NCBI GenBank assembly: GCA_031769625.1
Contig: JAUIMM010001418.1
Coordinates: forward strand, 620,001 to 684,000
Length of the DNA stretch: 64,000 nt
Origin: Taudactylus pleione
Taxonomy: Eukaryota; Chordata; Amphibia; Anura; Myobatrachidae
Direction of reading: 5' to 3'
Shown: positions 54,601 through 64,000 of the stretch, piece after piece
Numbering within the stretch: the stretch's first letter is position 1
How the letters are laid out: each line of letters opens with the position of its first letter
Made by a program: the position numbers and the translations under genes
Notes under the pieces: model-generated
Seen by the model: only the letters and a program-made list of their open reading frames with translations
What the model was told of the DNA's origin: nothing
The model's database searches: none

Positions 54601-57300
54601 CACCCGAATACTGACTCCTAAGTGCCATTCTCCTGTACCAGTCCTCTGTCTGGATCCACAGTGTGGGTACTCAGTACGTCTCCCGATTACTGACTCCTAA
54701 GTGCCATTCTCCTGTACCAGTCCTGTGTCTGGATCCACAGTGTGTGTGCTCAGTACGTCACCCAATTACTAACTCCTAAGTGCCATTCTCCTGTACCAGT
54801 CCTGTGTCTGGATCCACAGTGTGGGTACTCAGTACGTCACCCGATTACTGACTCCTAAGTGCCATTCTCCTGTACCAGTCCTGTGTCTGGATCCACAGTG
54901 TGTGTACTCAGTACGTCACCCGATTACTGACTCCTAAGTGCCATTCTCCTGTACCGGTCCTGTTTCTGGATCCACAATGTGGGTACTCAGTACATCACCC
55001 GATTACTGACTCCTAAGTGCCCTTCTCCTGTACCAGTCCTGTGTCTGGATCCACAGTGTGTCTACTCAGTACGTCACCCGATTACTGACTCCTAAGTGCC
55101 ATTCTCCTGTACCAGTCCTGTGTCTGGATCCACAGTGTGTGTACTCAGTACGTCACCCGATTACTGACTCCTAAGTGCCATTCTCCTGTAACGGTCCTGT
55201 TTCTGGATCCACAGTGTGGGTACTCAGTACGTCACCCAATTACTGACCCCTAAGTGCCATTCTCCTGTACCAGTCCTGTGTCTGGATCCACAGTGTGTGC
55301 GCTCAGTACGCCACCCGATTACTGACTCCTAAGTGTCATTCTCCTGTACCAGTCCTGTGTCTGGATCCACAGTGTGTGTGCTCAGTATGTCACCCGATTA
55401 CTGACTCCTAAGTGCCATTCTGTACCAGTCCTGTGTCTGGATACACAGTGTGGGTACTCAGTACGTCACCCAATTACTGACTCCAAAGTGCCATTCTCCT
55501 GTACCAGTCCAGTGTCTGGATCCACAGTGTGTGTACTCAGTACGTCACCCGATTACTGACTTCTAAGTGCCATTCTCCTGTACCGGTCCTGTGTCTGGAT
55601 CCACAGTGTGTGTACTCAGTACGTTACCCAATTATTGACCCCTAAGAGCCGTTCTCCTGTACCAGTCCTGTGTCTGGATCCACAGTGTGTGTAATCAGTA
55701 CGTCACCCGATTACTGACTTTTAAGTGCCATTCTCCTGTACCGGTCCTGTTTCTGGATCCACAGTGTGGGTACTCAGTACGTCACCCAATTACTGACCCC
55801 TAAGTGCCATTCTCCTGTACCAGTCCTGTGTCTGGATCCACAGTGTGTGTGCTCAGTACGCCACCCGATTACTGACTCCTAAGTGCCATTCTCCTGTACC
55901 AGTCCTGTGTCTGGATCCACAGTGTGTGTGCTCAGTATGTCACCCGATTACTGACTCCTAAGTGTCATTCTCCTGTACCAGTCCTGTGTCTGGATCCACA
56001 GTGTGTGTGCTCAGTACGCCACCCGATTACTGACTCCTAAGTGTCATTCTCCTGTACCAGTTCTGTGTCTGGATCCACAGTGTGTGTGCTCAGTATGTCA
56101 CCCGATTACTGACTCCTAAGTGCCATTCTGTACCAGTCCTGTGTCTGGATCCACAGTGTGGGTACTCAGCACGTCACCCGATTTCTGACTCCTAAGTGCC
56201 ATTCTCCTGTACCAGTCCTGTGTCTAGATCCACAGTGTGTGTACTCAGTACGTCACCCGATTACTGACTTCTAAGTGCCATTCTCCTGTATCGGTCCTGT
56301 GTCTGGATCCACAGTGTGGGTACTCAGTACGTCACCCAATTATTGACCCCTATGTGCCATTCTCCTGTACCAGTCCTGTTTCTGGATCCACAGTGTGTGT
56401 GCTCAGTACGCCACCCGATTACTGACTCCTAAGTGCCATTCTCCTGTACCAGTCCTGTGTCTGGATCCACAGTGTGTGTACTCAGTACGTCACCCGATTA
56501 CTGACTTCTAAGTGCCATTCTCCTGTACCGGTCCTGTGTCTGGATCCACAGTGTGGGTACTCAGTACGTCACCCAATTATTGACCCCTAAGTGCCGTTCT
56601 CCTGTACCAGTCCTGTTTCTGGATCCACAGTGTGTGTGCTCAGTACGCCACCTGATTACTGACTCCTAAGTGTCATTCTCCTGTACCAGTCCTGTGTCTG
56701 GATCCATAGTGTGGGTACTCAGTACGTCACCCGATTACTGACTCCTAAGTGCCATTTTCCTGTACCAGTCCTGTGTCTGGTTCCACAGTGTGTGTACTCA
56801 GTACGTCACCCGATTACTGACTCCTAAGTGCCATTCTCCTGTACCGGTCCTGTTTCTGGATCCACAGTGTGGGTACTCAGTACGTCACCCAATTACTGAC
56901 CCCTAAGTGCCATTCTCCTGTACCAGTCCTGTGTCTGGATCCACAGTGTGTGTGCTCAGTATGTCACCCGATTACTGACTCCTAAGTGCCATTCTGTACC
57001 AGTCCTGTTTCTGGATCCACAGTGTGGGTACTCAGCATGTCACCCGATTACTGACTCCTAAGTGCCATTCTCCTGTACCAGTCCTGTGTCTAGATCCACA
57101 GTGTGTGTACTCAGTACGTCACCCGATTACTGACTTCTAAGTGCCATTCTCCTGTACCGGTCCTGTGTCTGGATCCACAGTGTGGGTACTCAGTACGTCA
57201 CCCAATTATTGACCCCTAAGTGCCATTCTCCTGTACCGGTCCTGTTTCTGGATCCACAGTGTGTGTGCTCAGTACGCCACCCGATTACTGACTCCTAGTG
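51634..57300 (+). repeat. 79-bp satellite array (about 71 monomers)
   Basis: Head-to-tail array of a 79-bp unit read as 'agtacgtcacccgattactg', 'actcctaagtgccattctcc', 'tgtaccagtcctgtgtctgg', 'atccacagtgtgtgtactc'. Nearly every unit has a BamHI site (ggatcc). It is unrelated in sequence to the 73-bp satellite. An 84-bp variant is confined to 52.1-54.4 kb. A 76-bp form (loss of 'tcc' before 'tgtacc') and 'ttattgacccc', 'ttctaag' and 'accggtcctgtttctgg' variants cluster in 55.2-57.3 kb and form local higher-order units. Both edges are visible: a truncated hairpin-chain element on the left and apparently unique sequence on the right. The 60-66-codon frames are artefacts of two neighbouring units. 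Confidence 0.96.
52160..54400 (+). repeat. 84-bp variant monomers inside the 79-bp satellite
   Basis: Seven units carry 'gccacagtaacaagattaat' in place of the 'gccattctcctgtaccagt' segment, a 5-bp longer version. They lie near 52,190, 52,748, 53,385, 53,548, 53,790, 54,111 and 54,274. The spacings of 558, 637, 163, 242, 321 and 163 bp each equal 84 plus a whole number of 79-bp units (6, 7, 1, 2, 3, 1). They are usually preceded by 'gtacaccaccc'. This indicates one founder variant spread by block duplication. Confidence 0.85.
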
Positions 57301-57526
57301 CCTTTCTCCTGCGCTTTCCCTGTGATTGTGTTCTTCCATTTCCTACTTCTATCAGATACCTGACCAAAGGGCCGTGACCTGCTTGCTGGGTGCAGCTTAA
57401 AGCCAAATCCCGATTGGAGGGGGTCACTGATGAACACCTACCAGTAGGTTAGCCTTTATCAGGTCTAGCCAACATCCGGTACTTGTGGATGAGGAAGACA
57501 TATAACCAGGCCCCTCGCCTCCCATT
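57301..57526. other. Right flank of the 79-bp satellite
   Basis: About 225 bp of non-repetitive sequence. I see no coding frame or element end. Confidence 0.5.
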
Positions 57527-57559
57527 CTATCCCCATCCTGGGACCCCGACTTCCAATCC

Positions 57560-57850
57560 TTCAGCGAAAGATCTCCTTAGCCCAAACAAGACAGGTGCAC
57601 TTGGGCTGCAACAATTTTTAGGTAGGTGGTACGTATTAAAGTAACATCCACATGACTGGCAGAATCGAAGGTTCCCCAGCAGAATAATTGCCCGGAGCAT
57701 CACACTGCCTGCATCCTGGAGCCATCTCTTCCTCTTGCCATCTCTTCCCCAGGTAATTAACCCGGCCGTCCACATGATGTACAAAGAAACGTGATCAAAC
57801 CAGTCAACCATCTTCCATTGCTCCACAGTCCAGTTCTTATGCTCACCAGG
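57560..57850 (-). pseudogene. Tc1/mariner-type transposase fragment
   Basis: A 137-codon minus-strand frame (57,940-57,527) includes 'HKNWTVEQWKMVDW' followed by 'QDAGSVMLRAIILLGNL' and 'YFNTYHLPKN'. This order matches the catalytic region of vertebrate Tc1-like transposases: the NWT-x-EQW motif, the GSVMLWA motif, then the threonine/tyrosine stretch. The acidic catalytic stretch that normally follows the tryptophan motif (W-S-D-E type) is altered here, and neither the N-terminal DNA-binding half nor the C-terminal end is present. It is an old inactive relic. Confidence 0.75.
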
Positions 57851-57863
57851 TCTTAGGGGGTAT

Positions 57864-58620
57864 TCAATTTGGGAGTGAATAGTCTGTGCTGGACTTTTCG
57901 CTCCACATTGCAGGTTTTCCGAGAATAAAGTATCGGGCACATGCCTGCTTTATGCCTGTATTCAATTAGAAAACAACGAAAACGGGAGCCAGTGGAAAAG
58001 TAAGTATCACCAAAAAATGGGAATTTGCGGGAAATATTCCAGGGACCCCCCTAAAGATGTCTGGACATGGGTGATCACTATGGTTACCCCCATTTTTACC
58101 TGCTGAAAGAAGTCGGGGTTTCTAATAGCTGCGGCAGGAGCATATTTGCTGCTATGAAGAAGGGGTGAAGAAGAGCACTTAGTTTTTTTTGTAAAAATAA
58201 CTATTCCTATCAAATTTGGAGTACATGAAAATGGGGTAAGTATTTTTTTAAAGTCTTTAAAATGATTTAAAAAAATTCTGCAAAAATGCACCTGCCACTA
58301 CTCCCGCAATGAAGAAAACACCTGCCACATACTTGGGGACCCCTCTGAATTTAATATGGCTATTTTAGAAGTTTGTTCCCTATTTTTTTCTTACCCTCAA
58401 AATGAAAGTACATTTTTTGGGGTGTCCTGATTATTTTTTTTTTTTTACTTTTTTTGACTCAGTTCATTTTTAAATGACATTCCCAGGGGTGCAGGCTATT
58501 TTTTTTTAAGCCTGCACCCCTAAACCCCAATGCCGCACTTTTTTTTGCCACCTATTTCAGTGGTGAAAAGTTATGCCTGTTTTTTTTTTCAAAGCCTTTT
58601 CGAACCTGTGAAAAGTAATG
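57864..58620. other. Non-coding sequence, possible one-ended MITE, with a 13-bp-arm hairpin
   Basis: 'gggggtattcaatttggga' at about 57,866 looks like the start of a small inverted-repeat element, but no matching end is seen. T-rich tracts follow. At about 58,493-58,526 'aggggtgcaggct' and 'agcctgcacccct' form perfect arms around a T-rich loop. A 94-codon minus frame here is uninformative. Confidence 0.35.
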
Positions 58621-59783
58621 TTCGAAGTAGGTAGTAGGAGTAGAAGTCGGTAGAACTTCTTAATTTTCTCCAAGAAGAGATTTCCTATAGTCTCAAATCA
58701 ATCAGAAAGATAATAGGAAGAACCAGGTCACGTATACTGTATGTATATTGTGTTTCTATTTTTTCCTCTGAATCTGTGTACATCACTGGACTCACCCCAG
58801 ATCACTAACATACGTTCATCAAAAGGTATCTTTTAATCATTTCCAATTCACTTTTAGCATCTCAGAACGTACCACACCACTCCCACTAGGACAGCACTCA
58901 CCGAATGATAAGCTGCTACGTTCATCAAAAGGTCTTTTATGGTGTTGTCTATCAGTGGGCACTTCACTTCGTGAACTCTTCACTGCTTATATTCCAACTC
59001 CAATTCCAGTTCCAGTAACAAGATTCGTTTTCAGAATATCTATTTTTTATTCACGTAGTAAAAAATTATAACTTGCAAGTATACAAAATATAGAAAAATG
59101 TAGTCCGTCCAAACATTCAATCCCCCTGTGATCTCATAATGGTTTGTTCCAATCTACTCCATAAGAACCTTGAATATATTCCTCTCACCACTTCTATCCC
59201 GGGAACAGAAAAAATGGGAGATAAAACAAATGTTCAGGTAGTGTGTTAAACCAAAAGTACATACAAGTGGAATCAAGCCTGGGGGTGTTCTCCAATCACC
59301 AACGCGTTTCGGAATATATTTCCTTCCTCAGGGTGACAGTTCACTATGTAAATTTGCAGTTGGTAGAAACAATAATTAAAGTTCCACAAGAACATAGTAA
59401 ACTGGAAACAGACCTGGCTGGGCATATGCAGAGCAGGAGACCAGGACAACATGGAACGGACCAGACAGCAGCACTGAGATATAAGCTATCACCAGTGTGG
59501 AAGTGCAGCACAGCCTGGGTAATAACATATTTTGTATGAACCAATCGCCAGCTGAGGAGAGGACCAGCCCCTCTAATGATATATCAATAGCAGCTGCGTA
59601 AAAGCACATACAGCCAGGTCCTGGCTGTCAAGTTAATTCAGACCCAGAGGGCCATGCGGCCACCCGGCATCTCAGTCGCTCAGCAACCAAGGAACCAGCT
59701 ACCCATGCGGCAGTGTGACGCAGAGTCCCAGTTGCCCAGCTATAGCCAGAACCCACTGAAGGGATGGGCAGCACAGTTGCAAT
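58621..59783. other. Dispersed-repeat-like non-coding sequence
   Basis: The phrase 'tacgttcatcaaaaggt' occurs twice (about 58,812 and 58,917). The core 'aacgcgtttcgg...ccttcctcagg' at 59,300-59,337 is the reverse complement of the type seen at 49,300. No coding frame above 100 codons is present. Confidence 0.4.
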
Positions 59784-60046
59784 GTGAGTGACAGCTTGGT
59801 TACCGGGTCCACCTCTCGGTGAGAACTTTCCTCTGCACGGGCATTGAGTGTCCTTGTTTTAGAAACAATCCTCTGGCTTTTAGTGGTGACTTGGTAAGGA
59901 TACCTTGGAGTGATATATAGATAGTTGACCAATTGCCAAGTCACCACTAAAAGCCAGAGTATTGTTTTTAATACAAGGACACTCAATGCCCGTGCAGAGG
60001 AAAGTTCTCACGGAGAGGTGGACCCAGTAACCAAGCTGTCATTCAC
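59784..60046. repeat. Long foldback: 111-bp inverted arms, 41-bp spacer
   Basis: 59,784-59,894 and 59,936-60,046 are reverse complements with only a handful of mismatches (for example 'ctctcggtgag' against 'ctctccgtgag', and 'tgttttagaaac' against 'tgtattaaaaac'). The 41-bp spacer is AT-rich. A transcript would fold into a long hairpin. It may be a foldback element, or two inverted copies of one repeat fragment. No terminal transposon motif is seen at its edges. Confidence 0.9.
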
Positions 60047-60832
60047 ATGTGCTGCTTATGGTCATACCGGGGTTTCCTACACTGCCGGAGGACCTGTACC
60101 AGGCGAGAGTATGGAGCATGTGCCCAGTGTGGTATGCATACAGGCTGACTAAGCCCAGTGCACATAAACACTCTGCCCAATACAAACTTATAACGGGTAA
60201 GAGAACTTATCACTCAGGCCATATTGTTTGGTGAGCGGATTGGAAATATTTGTACATCTATATCTCTGATTGTGAGAGACTTTCATTCTATTATAAACAA
60301 ACAATTAAGGTTCCTTGGACAATAGGACTAATACTCCATGTAGAAAACATTGAACCACGAGTGGTATTAATATTAACAATTGTTTTTATCAGGATAACTT
60401 TTACATTTATACTATTGCAATGTTTAGTGTGTTGTTAGTGTGATACGTATGTGTTGATATTAAATATTTATTTTTATTGAGAGAAGCCTTGTTTTGGATA
60501 TTGTTACAGTTCTTGCACAGTTGTGTAAGACCTTTAGAGCCAGGGAGAGGATCTTTCACCAATAACAGTCACCCGCTGTTCCCTTAGTGATTACTTACAT
60601 GCCGGTATTTAGGTGGCCGTCTGGACTTACGCCTCCAACAGCAGAGGATTACACAACCAACGAGAGACCACAGGACAGCTGACCAAGGATAGAACTGGGA
60701 TATGAAGTGGCAGTCCTTCCACTACTATTGCAAACTGGAGTGTGGCTGCAGAAGATGGAACAAGCACAGTAATAATGGACAGGGTACACTTGCAGTGACA
60801 GATTAGAGGTCTCAGAATAGTCAAGGGACTAT
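60047..60832. other. Non-coding sequence between the foldback and the hairpin-chain element
   Basis: About 790 bp, AT-rich at 60,240-60,490, with no recognisable domain in any frame. Probably part of the same dispersed-repeat composite as 58,621-59,783. Confidence 0.4.
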
Positions 60833-60833
60833 G

Positions 60834-61381
60834 GGCCTGATTCAGACCCACTCGCGAGCGGCTGTACGCTCGCAAGTGGGTCGATGGTCTGCACTGAGCA
60901 TGCGCACGACGGAGGGAGCTCCGTCGTGCGCATGCGCCAGACACGACGAGCGAAGGACTTTCCTTCGCTCGTTGTGTCCGATCAAAGGGGGCGTGCTGTC
61001 AATGTTGATTGACAGCACGCCCCCTTTGGTGGGCGTGCCGGGGGCGTGCCTCCCTGACGGGGGCGTTCCCACGGGAACGCCTCCCGTCAGAAGCCGGCCC
61101 ACTGACATCACTAGTGATGTCAGTGGGAGTGATTTTGGCTCTGATAGAGCCAAAATCACTCCGGAGCTTGCGGTTGAAAACCTCAACCGCAGGCTCCGGC
61201 TCGCAATTTCGATGGTCGCGATGGTCACGACCATCGCGGCCATCAAAATGCACGCTCGTATAGCCTGTGGGTGGTGACCCACAGCTATACGAGCGTCCAG
61301 GAGGACGCTCCATGAAAAAGGAGCCCGGCCCTCATGCAGAGCGTGCGCTCTGCTCAGAGCGTACGGCTCTGAATGAGGGCC
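60834..61381 (+). mobile_element. Hairpin-chain element, complete copy (548 bp)
   Basis: Ends are 'ggcctgattcag' and, inverted, 'ggccctcattcag'; both flanks read 'tatg', a likely 4-bp target duplication. Almost the whole interior consists of consecutive separate hairpins: 60,845-60,882; 60,898-60,935; 60,941-60,977; 60,984-61,027; 61,054-61,090; 61,098-61,127 (a perfect 30-bp palindrome); 61,126-61,162; 61,161-61,199; 61,211-61,244; 61,252-61,296; 61,336-61,353; 61,356-61,370. Open frames of up to 193 codons arise because GC-rich inverted sequence lacks stops; they have no recognisable domain. Truncated relatives are at 38,856 and 51,514. Confidence 0.85.
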
Positions 61382-62409
61382 TATGATGCAAGCTGGGTAG
61401 TCAGACAGACAATGGCTAGACAACCTAAACTAGCTGCATGGCAGGGATGACCAGGACTGAGGATATAGCAGGATAACATGACAAGACTAGGCAGGCAATG
61501 ACTAGACGAGGACTAGAAAGACCAAACACAGGCAAAGACAACAGACAAAATGAACAAGATAGGCAATGCGCAATATGTGTGGCAGAGCTACAGAGCTGAG
61601 GTACAGCTTGAGACAGGACTTGAGAACTGAGGTGCGACTTGAGACTGGATGAAGCAGCCTTGAGAGCTAAGGTGCAACTAGAGACAGGACTTGAAAACAG
61701 AGATGTGACTTGGGATAGGACAATGCAGACTTGAGACCCTTGGTGTGATTGGAACCAGGTGATGCGGCCTTGCAGCCGAGGTGCTTCTGAAACTGGATGA
61801 TGTGGGCTTGAGGCCCGTGTCGTGACTGGAACCAGGTGATGCGGATTTGCGGCTGAGGTGCGGCTATGACAGCCGAGATGCGGCTTGAGAGCCGATAGAT
61901 GTACAGGCTGTGATGCGGCCTTGCGGGCTGAGGTGCGGCTATGACCGCCGAGATGTGGCTTGACAGCTGATAGATGTGCAGGCTGTGAGGCAGCCTTGCG
62001 GGCAGAAGTGCGGCTGTAGCTGGATGATGAGGGCTTGAGACCCATGGTGTGACTGGAACCAAGTGAACTTGACACAGCAGGAACATTAACTGGAAGCAGC
62101 AAGGATGAGAACACTGCAGACTGACTTCGGTGGACACAAACAACACATCTTTGCAGGACTGAGGTATGAAGCTGCCACAGGCAGCATCAAGGTTTGATGT
62201 ACAGGTGCTGCAGAACAAACAGGCATGTACTGGACGCTGGGGAAAAAACTCCATAAACAGGAACTGTAGAACTTGGAAGACCGGCTAGGACTCAGACTTG
62301 TGAGAACAGACCAACTAAGAAGACATGTCAGACAGTATAACCAGCATGGTTGTAACTGTTGAAGTCAGATAATTGGATATGATTGCTTGCAATTGAAACA
62401 CATTATTAA
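61382..62409. repeat. Degenerate GC-rich minisatellite region
   Basis: From about 61,570 to 62,060 phrases such as 'gaggtgcggctt', 'gactggaaccaggtgatg' and 'gatgcggccttgcgggctg' recur irregularly. A 75-bp unit is duplicated exactly in tandem near 61,861-62,010. Because 75 is a multiple of 3, the minus strand has 195- and 229-codon frames with repeated serine/alanine/histidine-rich blocks. I find no start context, domain or conserved family, so I treat them as non-coding. The remaining sequence to the hAT end is unassigned. Confidence 0.5.
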
Positions 62410-62974
62410 TAGGGGTGTGCACCGGCCACTTTTCGTGTTTTGTGTTTTGGTTTTGGATCTGGATCTTTCTTCGTGTTTTGAATCTGTATTTTTTTTTAAA
62501 AAAGCATAAAAACAGCTAAAATCACAGAATTTGTGGGTTTTTCTGCTCCTATGCTATTATTAACCTCAATAACCTTAATTTCCACTCATTTCCAGTCTAT
62601 TCTGAACACCTCACACCTCACAATAGTGTTTTTATGTCCAAAAGGTTGCACCGAGGTAGCTGGATGACTATGCTAAGCGACACGAGTGGGCGGCACAAAC
62701 ACGTGGCCCATCTAGGAGTGACACTGCAGTGGCAGACAGAATGGCAGTTTGAAAAACTAGGCCCCAAACTATACATAATGCAAAGAAAAAAAAGAGGCGC
62801 AAGATGGAATTGTCCTTGGGCCTTCCCACCCACCCTTATGTTGTATAAACAGGACATGCACACTTTAACAAACCAAACATTTCAGCGCCAGGGTCTGCCA
62901 CACGACTGTGGCTGAAATGATTGGTTCGTTTGGGCCCCCACAAAACAAGCTGGCAATTAATCTGTCCCTGCACA

Positions 62975-63384
62975 AACTGGCTCTATGGAGGCAAGATGTC
63001 GTCCTCATCCTCCTCATCCACCGATTCCTCACCCTCTTCAGTGTTGTGTACATCCTCATCCTCACAGAGTATTAATTCGTCCCCGCTGGAATCCACAACC
63101 ACAGGTCCCTCTGTACGTTCTGGAGGCTGGTCTCCCTGGAAGAGTTGATAATTCATTTTATGAACATCATCTTCTCCACATTTTGTGGAAGCAACCTCCT
63201 ACGCCTTTCGCTGACAAGGTTCCCGGCTGCACTAAACACTCTTTCGGAGTACACACTGGAGGGGGGGCAACTCAGGTAAAATAGAGCCAGTTTGTACAGG
63301 GACCTCCAAATTGCTTCTTTTTCCTGCCAGTACAGATACGGACTGTCTGACATGCCTACTTGGATGCTGTCACCGATGTAATCC
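62975..63384 (-). pseudogene. hAT transposase C-terminal fragment, copy 2
   Basis: Encodes the region from 'DYIGDSIQVGMSD' through the dimerisation segment 'YSERVFSAAGNLVSERR'. The G run is 7 long here, so 'SCPPSSVYSERV' reads through in frame, unlike copy 1. A small deletion then creates a stop right after 'MMFIK', separating off the acidic tail. Upstream the frame continues into the 139-bp repeats and not into the catalytic core, so no working transposase is possible. Confidence 0.85.
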
Positions 63385-63850
63385 TTTAACAGACAGACGC
63401 ACGCTTGTCGCTGCTGCTTTGAGGATGCAAGTGCGGCTACAGCCCACACAATTCACAAAGACAGAAAAAAAAAGAAGAATATTTTTATTGTTTGTGGAGC
63501 GCACTTTGAGGGTTACACCACCCTTTAACAGACAGACGCACGCTTGTCGCTGCTACTTTGAGGATGCAAGTGCGGCTACAGCCCACACAATTCACAAAGA
63601 CAGAAAAAAGAAGAAGAATATTTTTATTGTTTGTGTAGCACACTTTGAGGGTGTCACCACCCTTTAACAGACAGACGCACGCTTGTCGCTGCTGCTTTGA
63701 GGATGCAAGTGCGGCTACAGCCCACACAATTCACAAAGACAGAAAAAAAAAGAAGAATATTTTTATTGTTTGTGTAGCACACTTTGAGGGTGTCACCACC
63801 CTTTAACAGACAGACAGACGCACGCTTGTCGCTGCTGCTTTGAGGATGCA
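63385..63850 (-). repeat. 139-bp tandem repeats inside the transposase gene of hAT copy 2
   Basis: 'ttaacagacagacgcacgct' begins at 63,386, 63,525, 63,664 and 63,803: exactly 139-bp spacing, three full units and a partial one. The units are diverged relatives of the 160-bp subterminal repeats of copy 1 (shared 'gggttacaccaccctttaa', 'cgcacgcttg', 'gtgcggctac', 'cacacaattcacaaa'). Confidence 0.9.
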
Positions 63851-64000
63851 GGTGGAATCTAGACGGGATTTGGAACCGGGGACACACTACCTCCATCAAT
63901 TGTCTAAATCCCACTGCACTAATGGCGGATACCGGACGCACATCTAACACCAACATAGCAGTCAAGGCCTCAGTTATACGTTTTGCTTCAGGATGACTGC
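63851..64000 (-). pseudogene. hAT transposase central fragment, copy 2 (partial at window end)
   Basis: Matches copy 1 at 45,372-45,521. It encodes the stretch just upstream of the first catalytic aspartate ('LTAMLVLDVRPVSAISAVGF', ending near 'IPSRFH'). At its downstream side it runs into the 139-bp repeats, so the aspartate motifs and the CxxH motif present in copy 1 are missing. The N-terminus is beyond the window. Confidence 0.85.

Larger units (their letters stand above)
62410..64000 (-). mobile_element. hAT transposon, copy 2 (rearranged, runs off the window)
   Basis: Starts with an intact terminus 'taggggtgtgcaccggcc'. About 62,495-63,384 matches copy 1 at 43,175-44,065 with few differences, including 16-odd extra bases near 62,820 ('gccttcccacccaccctt'). 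From 63,385 to 63,850 it carries 139-bp tandem repeats in place of 1.3 kb of transposase sequence. From 63,851 it resumes at the position equal to 45,372 in copy 1. The far end lies outside the window. Confidence 0.85.

Noticed and set aside
51634..57300. Repeated 60-66-codon frames in the 79-bp array
   Set aside because: Each simply spans two to three satellite units and ends at the same repeat-encoded stop.
57864..58620. Complete MITE starting 'gggggtattcaattt'
   Set aside because: No inverted partner of that end was found downstream.
60842..61423. 193-codon minus frame in the hairpin-chain element
   Set aside because: Inverted GC-rich stems give long stop-free frames on both strands; the protein has mirrored blocks and no domain.

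Overview
This is a repeat-dominated stretch of a large vertebrate nuclear genome with no intact host gene that I can recognise. The mix points to an amphibian, probably a frog: tens of kilobases of tandem satellite, long GATA-type microsatellites, a BED-finger hAT DNA transposon, a Tc1/mariner relic, several non-autonomous inverted-repeat elements, and a 'gaggaag...cgaaacgc' core that I associate with amphibian dispersed repeats. The organism call is an inference, not something the sequence proves.

Layout. (1) 1-37,955: one continuous satellite array of a 73-bp monomer, about 520 copies, entering from outside the window. It has at least two levels of higher-order repeat (HOR): 657 bp (9 monomers) inside units of about 2.55-2.62 kb in the left part, other HOR lengths in the middle, and block duplications of exactly 2,044, 2,336 and 4,380 bp (28, 32 and 60 monomers) on the right. 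(2) 37,956-41,025: the satellite's non-tandem flank, then fragments of small DNA elements. These include a hairpin-chain element (38,856-39,291) and a 599-bp inverted-repeat element (40,175-40,773). (3) 41,026-49,095: a compound GATA/GAGATA microsatellite split by a 4.8-kb hAT transposon (43,141-47,946). The transposase gene, on the minus strand, is broken by two frameshifts and a stop. Inside the right GATA arm lies an inverted, non-tandem copy of the satellite's source sequence (about 48,703-48,905). (4) 49,096-51,633: AT-rich dispersed repeats and further small elements. (5) 51,634-57,300: a second, unrelated satellite of a 79-bp monomer with a BamHI site, about 71 copies, with a distinct 84-bp variant in its left half. 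(6) 57,301-62,409: a Tc1/mariner relic, a 111-bp-arm foldback (59,784-60,046), a complete hairpin-chain element (60,834-61,381) and a degenerate GC-rich minisatellite. (7) 62,410-64,000: a second hAT copy, rearranged so that 139-bp tandem repeats replace the catalytic core of its transposase. It runs off the window.

Nothing here works together as a pathway. The common theme is how repeats arise and expand: a dispersed element that probably seeded a 38-kb satellite, transposons landing in microsatellites, and subterminal transposon repeats appearing inside a coding region. All short open frames in the satellites and GATA tracts are by-products of periodic sequence.
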